NCBI GenBank assembly: GCA_963678705.1
Contig: OY783213.1
Location: 14,822,451-14,886,450 of the forward strand
Reading direction: 5' to 3'
Source of the DNA: Panorpa germanica
Lineage: Eukaryota; Arthropoda; Insecta; Mecoptera; Panorpidae
DNA: 64,000 nucleotides
Shown: piece after piece, positions 38,701 through 48,134 of the stretch
Position numbering within the stretch: position 1 is the stretch's first letter
Layout of the letters: the number at the start of each line of letters is the position of its first letter
Notes under the pieces: generated by a model
Databases searched by the model: none
What the model was told of the DNA's origin: nothing
The model's input: only the letters and a program-made list of their open reading frames with translations
Program-made: the position numbers and the translations under genes

Positions 38701-40340
38701 GTTTCTATTAATTTGTTCAATAGACTGCAGACAAGATTCATTGCGCCTAAATAGTTTGCAACTAAATTTACACCGTTAAATACAACATGAAATATAAAAC
38801 ATTTCATGAACTTTTATTATCTTTTTCTTTTCATTATACGAGTATTAGCTTAGTTTGCCTAAGTCACATCGCAATTGTTATGACATGTATATATACATAA
38901 AGGAGACTTAATTAAAAGTTCAGTCTAATGTCAGTTATTTAAAATGGAAACCTGAACTTCCAAAAGCAAAGTGTTTTATTACAATTATTCCAAAAGAATG
39001 TTTCAAATTCCGATCCTGTAGCTATAATTCTGTACTTAAATTAAAAAAAGAATAAATAATAAATAAGTAATAATAATTATTGATTGAATATCTCGCCATA
39101 CACAAAATATTACTTAAAAATTGGTAAGATTTTATATAAAATAGCTTACTAATATTTTACATGGATTATGTATTATTTTTTGTAAAATATTCATAATTAT
39201 GTTCAGCGAGGTAATATTTTGTTAACAGCAGAAAGAAGATTTAATCTGTGTATTGCAAAACACATATCAAAAAATAAGAATAAGAATAAATAATAATAAA
39301 CAACAATATGTATTTAAAAATAATTCTACAAAATTTTACTTAATGTGATAATAATCCCATGTACATTGTACAGTATTTAACTATCGTAACGTTTGAGAAA
39401 TAATAGAAAATAAGAAAATATTTATTAAATTAATTAATTGAAGCAGTAACTATTTTAAAAACTTTTAAGAATTATTTTAAGATACAGAAAAGTAATTTAG
39501 ATGTAAAATTTATGTTAAATTAATTTCATTAGAGAATGTATGTATGTATATACGACCTTGGACCAGTGTTGTAATGTATCTAATACACTTTTAGTATAAA
39601 ATTGTGAATCGCAATGTTGAGTAAATCTTAAATATACGTAACTGTTTAATGGTAATAACTGTACCTAATTACAAAATATTACAACACTTATTCGAACAGT
39701 ATATAATATAAAAGAAGGCATCTAAATTCTAAATACGGAGGAATACATAAGATATATTCAAGCTATGCTGAAATAAATAGGAGATTTGCTTATTTGTGTG
39801 AAATTTGTGATTACAATTTTCAAAATTAAACTTAAAAAAGTCAATAACAAACAGAAAAAAAACAATATTTAAAAAAAAACTGATTGTATAAAATTTTTCT
39901 ATGTAAGTAACCATTGGTTGTGATGGCCACTTCCAAAAATTCTAATCTATTTTATGAAAATTTGTAAAATCTTAAATTCTTTTTTATCCAGTGCCTATCA
40001 GTTTCTATGAATTCAGTTTTTTTCAGTATGAATTTTCACTGTAGGTATATGAATGTAGAAATATCGTAGCTCGCCCACTGTACCCACGTATTAATCAATA
40101 GATTTTAAATCCTGCAGTCCTACAAAGGTATTAATGTATTATCAATATAAATTGATTGAACAAATATTGCTGAACTAAGATAATATGAAAAGATTTCTTT
40201 AAATTTGATAGTAAAATTGTATACATATTTATAAATATAATTTATATTATTTTAATACTTTTTTTACAATATAATTTTAGTATAAAAAACTACAAAAACT
40301 GTTTTATTTAATCTTCTTTCACCTCAAGAAATGCAGAAAA
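35780..40340. other. ACK 3' UTR and gene-poor AT-rich DNA
   Basis: No protein-coding sequence that I can support; short frames have no recognisable content. A MITE sits at 37391-37528. The proximal part may be the ACK 3' UTR. Confidence 0.5.
37391..37528. mobile_element. MITE with perfect 12-bp TIR CTGCTAAACACA
   Basis: Starts CTGCTAAACACAAAAC and ends GTAAATGTGTTTAGCAG, so the outer 12 bases are perfectly inverted. At 138 bp it is a short, well-preserved member of the family also seen at 7161, 12998, 19969 and 57779. Confidence 0.8.
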
Positions 40341-40508
40341 TCTTATATTATAATGTCCGAGGTGTATGTTTATTTTTTTATATGTTTATATTCTTATATG
40401 TGTGCGAGTTTATTTATTATTTCAATTTAAAAATGGAATTAAATTTTGACATGAAATTCAAGCCACACACAAAAAACAGACGTCGCTTGCGACGGGGGTA
40501 AAAGCTAG
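40341..40508 (+). mobile_element. short non-autonomous Helitron with both ends
   Basis: Begins TCTTATATTATAATGTCCGA after an A and ends with the hairpin CGTCGCTTGCGACG, then GGGGTAAAAGCTAG before a T. TC start, 3' hairpin about 10 bases before CTAG, and insertion between A and T are the diagnostic Helitron features. At 168 bp it carries no genes. Its 3' 80 bases match the minus-strand element at 51098. Confidence 0.8.
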
Positions 40509-40716
40509 TAATTGATACAAAAATAGAACTGATTGAAATGCTGGTATGGGAATATGTAATTTGATTATTGTGAAAGTAATTTGTTTTTCTTTTAGTTTCC
40601 ATTATAAAAGTGTGTTCAGCTAACATATATGATAAACCGGTACATCCATTCATTATCTGTAATCGAAAATAATAAAGTAAAATAGTGTTAACGTCCAATG
40701 AAACGTGTAATAAACC

Positions 40717-41160
40717 GCCTGATCGTTATACTACTATAAATACACAAAGGTAGTTGCATTCTAAAATTAATTCTTTGCTAGAATTTAAAAGACATAGGTT
40801 TTATCAATTTCAACAAGAGTTTAATCTTCTTTAATTCAGAAAACGTTGATTCATAAAACTATATTTAATTATTACTATTATTTTTTAAAATTATTAATTA
40901 ACACTATTTAATAATTATTTACCTCAAATTCAAACCAAGCTGCCATCTACTAAGCAATAGCTATAACAAGGACAGTTATGGATTTCTTTAAAAGAATGCG
41001 CTGCAGCAGTCGTTGTATAAACCGCCTGATCGTTACACTACTATAAATACACAAATAGAATTGCATTCTAAAATTAATACCTTGGTAGAATTAAAAATAC
41101 AAAGGTTTTATCAATTTCAGCAAGAGTATAAACCTTCTTTCATTTCAAGGAAAGCAGAAA
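40717..41160 (+). repeat. direct duplication flanking the 146-bp array
   Basis: About 130 bases starting CCGCCTGATCGTTA at about 40717 recur with moderate divergence from about 41021, including CTACTATAAATACACAAA and GGTTTTATCAATTTCA. A third, weaker match to its end lies at about 40300-40340, just left of the small Helitron. Confidence 0.7.
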
Positions 41161-41250
41161 ATATCATGGACACTTTTTATAAAAACAAAAAAAATTACAT
41201 TTCTTTAAAATTCTTGATGCAGTTATGTTCGCTATGAGTTAAAAGAAAGA

Positions 41251-42860
41251 ACTGCTTCATTACTTTTTAAATACCTACGCGTGTCTGGCTTTTACGCGAC
41301 TTTTTTAAAATTCATGGACTTTTTTTTCTAATTTTTTTTAAAGATACCTTGAAATATTTTGATGCGGTTATGTTCGTTAGGCTTTAAAATAAAGAACTGC
41401 TTCATTACTTTTTAAATACCTACGCGTGTCTGGCTTTTATGCAATTTTTTTAAAACTCATGGACTTTTTGTTTTTAATTTTTTTTTTTCGATATCTTGAA
41501 ATATTTTGATGCAGTTACGTTCGTTAGGCTTTAAAATAAAGAACTGCTTCATTACTTTTTAAATACCTACGCGTGTCTGGCTTTTATGCAATTTTTTTAA
41601 AACTCATGGACTTTTTGTTTTTAATTTTTTTTTTTCGATATCTTGAAATATTTTGATGCAGTTACGTTCGTTAGGCTTTAAAATAAAGAACTGCTTCATT
41701 ACTTTTTAAATACCTACGCGTGTCTGGCTTTTATGCAATTTTTTTAAAACTCATGGACTTTTTGTTTTTAATTTTTTTTTTTCGATTTCTTGAAATATTT
41801 TGATGTAGTTATGTTCGTTAGGCTTTACAATAAATAACTGCTTCATTACTTTTTAAATAACTAAGCGTGTCTGACTTTTACGCGACTTTTTTAAAATTCA
41901 TGGACTTCTTTTTCTAATTTTTTTTTCTTGATTTCTTGAAGTATTTTGATGCAGTTACGTTCGTTAGGCTTTAAAATAAAGAACTGCTTCATTACTTTTT
42001 AAATAACTAAGCGTGTCTGGCTTTTATGCAACTTTTTTAAAAGTCATGGACTTTTTGTTTTTAATTTTTTTTCTTGATTTCTTGAAATATTTTGATGCAG
42101 TTACGTTCGTTAGGCTTTAAAATAAAGAACTGCTTCATTACTTTTTAAATATCTACGCGTGTCTGGCTTTTATGCAATTTTTTTAAAACTCATGGACTTT
42201 TTGTTTTTAATTTTTTTTTTTCGATTTCTTGAAATATTTTGATGCAGTTATGTTCGTTAGGCTTTAAAATAAATAACTGCTTCATTACTTTTTAAATAAC
42301 TAAGCGTGTCTGACTTTTACGCGACTTTTTTAAAATTCATGGACTTCTTTTTCTAAATTTTTTTTCTTGATTTCTTGAAATATTTTGATGCAGTTACGTT
42401 CGTTAGGCTTTAAAATAAAGAACTGCTTCATTACTTTTTAAATAAGTAAGCGTGTCTGAGTTTTATGCAACTTTTTTGAAATTCATGGACTTTTTTTTCT
42501 AATTTTTTTTTCTTGATTCCTTGAAATATTTTGATGCAGTTATGTTCGTTAGGCTTTAAAATAAAGAACTGCTTCATTACTTTTTAAATATCTACGCGTG
42601 TCTGGCTTTTATACAACTTTTTCAAAATTCATGGACATTTTTTTTCTAAAATTTTTTTTTGATTTCTTGAAATATTTTGATGCAGATATGTTCCTTAGGC
42701 TTTAAAATAAAGAACTGCTTCATTACTTTTTAAATAACTAAGTGTGTTTGGCTTTTATGCGACTTTTTTAAAATTCATGGACTTTTTCTTCTAAATTTTT
42801 TTTTTATTTCTTGAAATATTTTGATGTAGTTACGTTCCTTAGGCTTTAAAATAAAGAACT
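41251..42860 (+). repeat. tandem array, left arm: 11 units of ~146 bp
   Basis: The anchor ACTGCTTCATTACTTTTTAA starts at 41251, 41396, 41543, 41690, 41837 (variant), 41983, 42129, 42276, 42422, 42568 and 42714. That gives spacings of 145-147. Each unit holds GCGTGTCTGGCTTTTA, a CATGGACTTTTT block with long T-runs, TTGAAATATTTTGATGCAGTT and GTTCGTTAGGCTTTAAAATAAA. There is no open frame. The last unit decays at 42860. Confidence 0.95.
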
Positions 42861-43340
42861 GTTCAATTTAAATTGAAATATTTGTCCTTTACTGGCTTTA
42901 GACTAAACAATAAAAAAGTAAAAATAAATATTTTAAAACGCTGTTTATTCGAAAACGGTAAGAGATAATTAAAAATGGTTTTCAATTTTGGAATCAGCGT
43001 AAAAAACTACGTTAGAAAAGATGTATCATGTGCCAAAATAGAAAAAGTGTTTTTTGTGAAAAGTAAGAAGAGTATAGTCTTCTTACTTTTCTTAAAAATT
43101 GATGAAAAAAATTTGTTGATTTTTTAATGGTTTTTAATGTAGTTTTGAATGCTGATTTCAAATCTGGAATTCATTTTTATGTAAGTCTTTTGGTTTGCGA
43201 GATATAAGCATTTTAAATTAAAAAATAGTCAAAAATTTTACACACAGATTATTCGAAAACTATAACAGATAATTAAAAATGGACTTCAATTTTGGAATCA
43301 GCATAAAAAACTACGTCAGAAAACACAAATCATTTTTCAA
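42861..43340. other. spacer between the two array arms, with an internal duplication
   Basis: This non-coding spacer separates the oppositely oriented arms. About 75 bases at 42944-43020 (ATTCGAAAACGGTAAGAG, CAATTTTGGAATCAGCGTAA) recur in direct orientation at 43247-43324 with scattered changes. Confidence 0.8.
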
Positions 43341-44320
43341 AAATATAAATATTTTAGTTTTAAGAAAAAAGGTCCATGAATTTAAAAAAGGTCGCTTAAA
43401 AGCCAGATACGCGTAGATATTTAAAAAGTAATGCAGCAGTTCTTTATCTTAAAGCCTAAGGAACATAACTGCATCAAAATATTTTAAAGAATCAAGAAAA
43501 AAAAATTTAGAACAAAAAGTCCATGAGTTTTAAAAAAGTTGCATAAAAGCCAGACACGCTTAGTTATTTAAAAAGTAATGAAGCAGTTCTTTATTTTAAA
43601 GCCTAACGAACGTAACTGCATCAAAATATTTCAAGAAATCAAGAAAAAAAATTTAGAAAAAGAAGTCCATGAATTTTAAAAAAGTCGCGTAAAAGTCAGA
43701 CACGCTTAGTTATTTAAAAAGTAATGAAGCAGTTATTTATTGTAAAGCCTAACGAACATAACTGCATCAAAATATTTCAAGAAATCGAAAAAAAAAAATT
43801 AAAAACAAAAAGTCCATGAGTTTTAAAAAAATTGCATAAAAGCCAGACACGCGTAGATATTTAAAAAGTAATGAAGCAGTTCTTTATTTTAAAGCCTAAC
43901 GAACGTAACTGCATCAAAATATTTCAAGAAATCGAAAAAAAAAAATTAAAAACAAAAAGTCCATGAGTTTTAAAAAAGTTGCATAAAAGCCAGACACGCT
44001 TAAATATTTAAAAAGTAATAAAGCAGTTCTTTATTTTAAAGCCTAACGAACGTAATTGCATCAAATATTTCAAGAAATCAAGAAAAAAAATTTAGAAAAA
44101 GAAGTCCATGAATTTTAAAAAAGTCGCGTAAAAGTCAGACACGCTTAGTTATTTAAAAAGTAATGAAGCAGTTCTTTATTTTAAAGCCTAACGAACGTAA
44201 CTGCATCAAAATATTTCAAGAAATCAAGAAAAAAAATTTAGAAAAAAAGTCCATAAACTTTAAAAAAGTTGCATAAAAGCCAGATGCGCGTAGATATTTT
44301 AAATTTAATGAAACAGTTTA
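43341..44320 (-). repeat. tandem array, right arm: 6-7 units of the same repeat, inverted
   Basis: The same ~146-bp unit occurs on the minus strand. AGCAGT of the anchor's complement falls at about 43435, 43582, 43728, 43875, 44022 and 44167, with a decayed unit near 44313. The two arms with the 42861-43340 spacer form a palindrome of about 3 kb. Confidence 0.95.
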
Positions 44321-44445
44321 TCAATTTAACCTGCAGCGTATATATCTCAATTAAAAAATTACCCCATTTAAATTAAATATATATTATTAGAAAAAATCAA
44401 GCACATAACTCACACTCGTTGTGTTGCAACGGGTCGAACAGCTAG
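44321..44445 (+). mobile_element. Helitron-like 3' terminus closing the array
   Basis: After the last repeat unit come about 125 AT-rich bases, then the short hairpin CGTTGTGTTGCAACG, GGGTCGAACAGCTAG and a T. The spacing and the CTAG|T end match the Helitron ends at 40508 and 51098, though the hairpin differs. I could not fix the matching 5' TC end. It may lie left of 40717. Confidence 0.6.
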
Positions 44446-45267
44446 TTTAAAATATAGTATTATAATCATTTTTAACCTTTCATTGTCTCAGGTAATGTAG
44501 AAAATTTTTATTTTCAATGCGCGATCAGCATGTATATATGGATGCATTGTTCAGGCGTTGTAATTTGTAAACTGATAGTGTCATCTATAAAACAAATGAT
44601 TACCTTTATCTATTATATCTACTGTTTAATAGATGGCGCATTTTATATTTAAATTATTGCTAAACAATTACTTTTAAAAAAATAATTAATATGTCCATTA
44701 ATAGAGATTATATAGTACCATGTACATCAGATGCTTTGTCAACTTTTACATATTTTATTCATTTAATTTTCTATTCATTCTTAATTGCACTTTTCTCATT
44801 AGTTTCTTAAGAGATTGGTATTATCAAGGTAGAAATAAATAACATAACACAGCGAGAATTTATTTATTAATAATATTTATTATAAAACAATTTATATTAC
44901 AATTTAAAATAACTTTTAAAAAATATAAGTATTGGCTATTAAATATAGTTTTTACAAAAAATAAAGCTGTATAAAATATTTAGACATATATAGTATTAAT
45001 TGTATATATTTTTATAGCAGCCTTAAAATATTTATTAGCTTAGCCTAATATTAATTATGATAAAAAACTATGTTATATCACAGAAAAGAATATCTCAGGA
45101 TTCATTATATGGACAATTTTGCCATATACTTTTGTACTTTATGAATAATTGCACTATATGGCGTTAGAAGGTACAAATTGTGATGCACCAACAATGTGAT
45201 ATAACAACTGAATTAAAAAAAGTTAAAAAATAAAAGTTTATGTATAGTTAAAAAACGTTAATGATTC
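44446..45267. other. AT-rich non-coding gap
   Basis: No coding sequence, RNA gene or repeat recognised. Confidence 0.5.
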
Positions 45268-45459
45268 TGTTTCCGTTCATGAGTAAGTAGGTTTGAGTAC
45301 TTCCGAATTTTTAAAATGACAGTTAGATTTTCAGGGCGCCCATGTATATATTGTGTAGTGTATACAACTTATAAGTTTCTGAAAACAATTGAAAACTAAT
45401 GCACCCGCGTAGGTCACCTGATTGAACCATTATTGTCCATGATTTCATGAACGGAAACA
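45268..45459. mobile_element. small MITE-like element with 15-bp perfect TIR
   Basis: TGTTTCCGTTCATGA at 45268-45282 is exactly inverted as TCATGAACGGAAACA at 45445-45459. The 192-bp interior is non-coding. Target duplication is unclear, so it may be a simple inverted repeat. Confidence 0.55.
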
Positions 45460-45509
45460 TAAAAGTGTAAATATTTACACGTATTTTAAAAAATCGTTAT
45501 TTTTTTAAC

Positions 45510-45800
45510 TCATTTTTTTAAATAAATTTGAATAATCTCAGTGTAAGTTAAATTTGCGTTATGCAATGCTTCACGTTTTGGTTTTATTTTATGTTCAAAT
45601 ATTCTCAAAATGAATATTTTAAAAACATCTATAAAATATGATGTATTAGCTCTTTCATTTTTGGATCGTGTCGTTTTTGGTTTATAGCTACTGGTAGTCG
45701 ATCCTTGTTCTTTTTGGCAAGCATTGCATTTGGTACATGTCAGTAACAAATGCTTTGCTTGCCTACCACCATCAAATGTGAAACGCGTCAGTATTTAAAA
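45510..45800 (-). other. orphan cysteine-rich open frame (possible extra exon)
   Basis: The minus-strand frame reads TRFTFDGGRQAKHLLL, then TCTKCNACQKEQ, then a Lys/Ser/Thr-rich stretch and on to a stop at 45510. The paired CxxC-like cysteines suggest a small zinc ribbon of the kind found in Rpr2/Rpp21-type proteins, but that likeness is weak. It lies just downstream of the stop of the minus-strand paralogue (45935-48134). It could be an alternative last exon of it, an unrelated exon, or chance. Confidence 0.25.
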
Positions 45801-45850
45801 TCGTAAACAATTAAATTTGGCAAAAATTTCGGCTGACGATTTTAAATACT
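45790..45850. repeat. perfect 15-bp inverted repeat, 31-base loop
   Basis: AGTATTTAAAATCGT at 45790-45804 is exactly inverted at 45836-45850. It could be a hairpin in the RNA or the remnant of a short inverted-repeat element. Confidence 0.7.
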
Positions 45851-45934
45851 TGCGGATACAAAATTTTCAATGAAACGTCCTTTGATATAAGATAAATTGA
45901 TTTTAGTTAGATACTTAATATAATACTAATTTCT

Positions 45935-48134
45935 TTAATTTGCCAAATTTCTGATTCTTTGTTTTTTCAGGAAGTAATTATAACATCGGACTCCAACTCC
46001 GAATGTCGCCTTCCTCTCGATTTTTTTCAGATTTGTAATGATCAAAGTTCTTCGGTTATTCATGAGTTCCCTCAGTTTTCTTAATTCTTTGCGAATTTGT
46101 AGTTTTTCGGATCCTGTTGTTCTGGCACATTCCAACCCGCTGTACTTTGACTCTAGCTAGAACAGTGATTCATTGTTTCTTTAGTGAGTGAACTGGTTTA
46201 GAAATGAACATTTTTTGCAAGGGTGGAACCTGGCTGTTAGAAGAATATGTAAATATATGCAAAAACCCGACCTATATCTAAATTTCCTTGGGTTAAATCC
46301 GCTCCAAGTACAGTTCTGTCCTTTAATAAGATATTTTAGGTTTGAATATGTGATCATTTAGAGAAAAAAACCTACTGACAGAGTTATGTATTATACTTAT
46401 ATATATTTTACATCTAATGTGTACATATCTCCTAAATAATATTAGGCGTAGTGCACTAACATCAACGTATGCAAAGTTTGCAGCGGACTAACTTTTCTTT
46501 AAGGTATGATAATGGCCCGTTATTTCGTTTTCAAAATTAATAATAATAATATCTGTTTATCTTGGTTGCAAACCTTTTTCTTTATTAGACACTTTCGATA
46601 TTCTACATAAACTTGTGAACATAAATCTCTGCTATATGTATTTATATATCAAAATATCAAATATTATTTACAGCTATTTCAAGGAATAATAAAATTTCAA
46701 TATTATGTCTGCCGTAACAGGGTTAAATAAAATAAAAACTTATTATTCTTTGACTTGACTTGATTATTTGACTACCAACAGCTACAAAACATTACCACAG
46801 CACTGACCTACTCAACAAATAACTGACGTTAAAATGCACTTCATGTCATACAAATATGGCCGACCATTTCTAGCGCTAAAACTACAATTCAAACTTTTAA
46901 TTGTTATATCTCAGTCAATATTTAGATATTTAATAAAATAGACATGCCAATACTCATTTATTAACATCAATTTCAATCAACAATTGAAAAATCGACCATT
47001 AAAAAATGAGGACACAAGCCCATTCGCTTAAATTCAAGGTAAATTTTTATAACTAAGTTAAATAATACGAAATCAGTTTATAAATTATAAATTAAAAAAT
47101 CCATAAAGTTGCTATAAGTGCAAGGTTGCTTACCTCATTCCTAAGAAAATTGTAACGAAGCCACATGGACGCCCATTCAGTCTGCAGGCTGTGGAACAAT
47201 GCTTCCTGGGAGACAGTCATTTTACTCATTACTGAAGAAAAGTTATTGAATTCTCTGCAACAACAAAACGAAACATTATGGTAAGCGTCCACTGGTTGGC
47301 ATTAACGCATCGGATTTATCGTTCAAACATGATGGTTAGAGGAACGGGGAGAGGGAGTGTGGAGGATTCACTACAGTTGTACTTGCGTAGCTGCTTTGAG
47401 TTATTGTCTTATACGCTCGTAGTCTTCTTCTCCCTCTTCCATGTTCGAAGTAAAAATCCGAGTATGTAATGCCGACCAGTGGACGCTTACTCTTAGAACA
47501 CAAATAAATTAGTGACATAAACGAAGATACAGCTGTTCAAAAATATATTTATTTAACACCATATCAATTTATCTCCGACGACCTCCTACTATTGTTGGCA
47601 GTTTTATGGTGTCGTGGCCTCGTATATATGTTCTACACTACTGCGTAATAAGTTTGTTATATTTATGAGAGCCTTCACATCATCATTTTGATAACAACCA
47701 AACCCAGCAAATATAACTCTGGTTCGGAGATTGAACCCGAAGATACAGTTGTCTTGTAACAAGCCACTGTGCATTCAAGTTCAAAATTTAACCTTGTTTT
47801 TATATTATTTAATAATGTATAAATCTAAAATTACTTGCTGTCACAATAAGAAAACGCCATTTTGTTTACCCATACTATAGTTTGATTTGAACAAATTTCG
47901 AAATTAATGCTAGTGATTTATTAGCTAATTACCAAAACATAGTACTAAGAAATAGTTCACAGCCAAGAAAGTCTTGCAAACTACTCAAAAAAATGAATTG
48001 GGTATCGACTTTATAATGTGGTATAATAAGAAAATGACATTAGTATAAAAAATATATTTGAAAATCAATATTAACCTCGATATTGGCGGCTTCGGTAGGG
48101 GGACGTTGTAGTTCAATAATTTATAAGCTGACAT
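45935..48134 (-). CDS. unrecognised small basic protein, paralogue A of an inverted pair
   Basis: I do not recognise this family. Minus-strand exon model: 48134-48076, 47254-47134, 46156-45935, giving 133 residues. The intron phases (2, then 0) are the same as in the plus-strand gene at 50398-52900. Exon 1 reads MSAYKLLNYNVPLPKP; exon 2 contains MTVSQEALFHSLQTEW and WLRYNFLRNE; exon 3 contains KYSG and a Lys/Arg/Leu-rich probably helical stretch (EKLQIRKELRKLRELMNNRR). No signal peptide or membrane segment is visible. The acceptor for exon 3 (TTCTAG) is the least certain point. A 210-bp MITE lies 27 bases upstream of exon 2 and a SINE lies further up intron 1. Because the frame, phases and motifs survive, it is probably a gene, but it could be a recent pseudogene. 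Confidence 0.6.
46620..47024 (-). mobile_element. TTAATGGGCTT-TIR MITE, copy truncated at one end
   Basis: Reverse-strand copy of the element at 61452-62140. It starts (minus strand) AATGGGCTTGTGTCCTCA and continues through GTTTTAGCGCTAGAAATGGT and GGCAGACATAATATTG to GAGATTTATG, where similarity ends. It lies in intron 2 of paralogue A. Confidence 0.8.
47281..47490. mobile_element. 210-bp MITE with ~24-bp TIR
   Basis: GTAAGCGTCCACTGGT at 47281 and its complement ending at 47490 are the cores of near-perfect 24-base inverted ends with one mismatch. The interior has no transposase. It sits 27 bases upstream of exon 2 of the minus-strand paralogue. Confidence 0.85.
47565..47790 (-). mobile_element. 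tRNA-derived SINE copy (minus strand)
   Basis: On the minus strand it reads an A-box-like AGTGGCTTGTT, a B-box-like GGGTTCAATCTCCG, then TGCTGGGTTTGGTTGTTATC and later GTAGGAGGTCGTC. Order and spacing match the copy at 19150-19356. It lies in intron 1 of paralogue A. Confidence 0.75.

Noticed and set aside
41013..41237. 74-codon open frame on + before the array
   Set aside because: Made of the duplicated flank module; no motif, and the second copy does not keep the frame.
41251..44320. Repeat array as a CRISPR-like locus
   Set aside because: Units are contiguous 146-bp satellites without unique spacers, in a eukaryotic genome.
47278..47469. 63-codon open frame on +
   Set aside because: Lies inside the 210-bp MITE and includes its inverted end.
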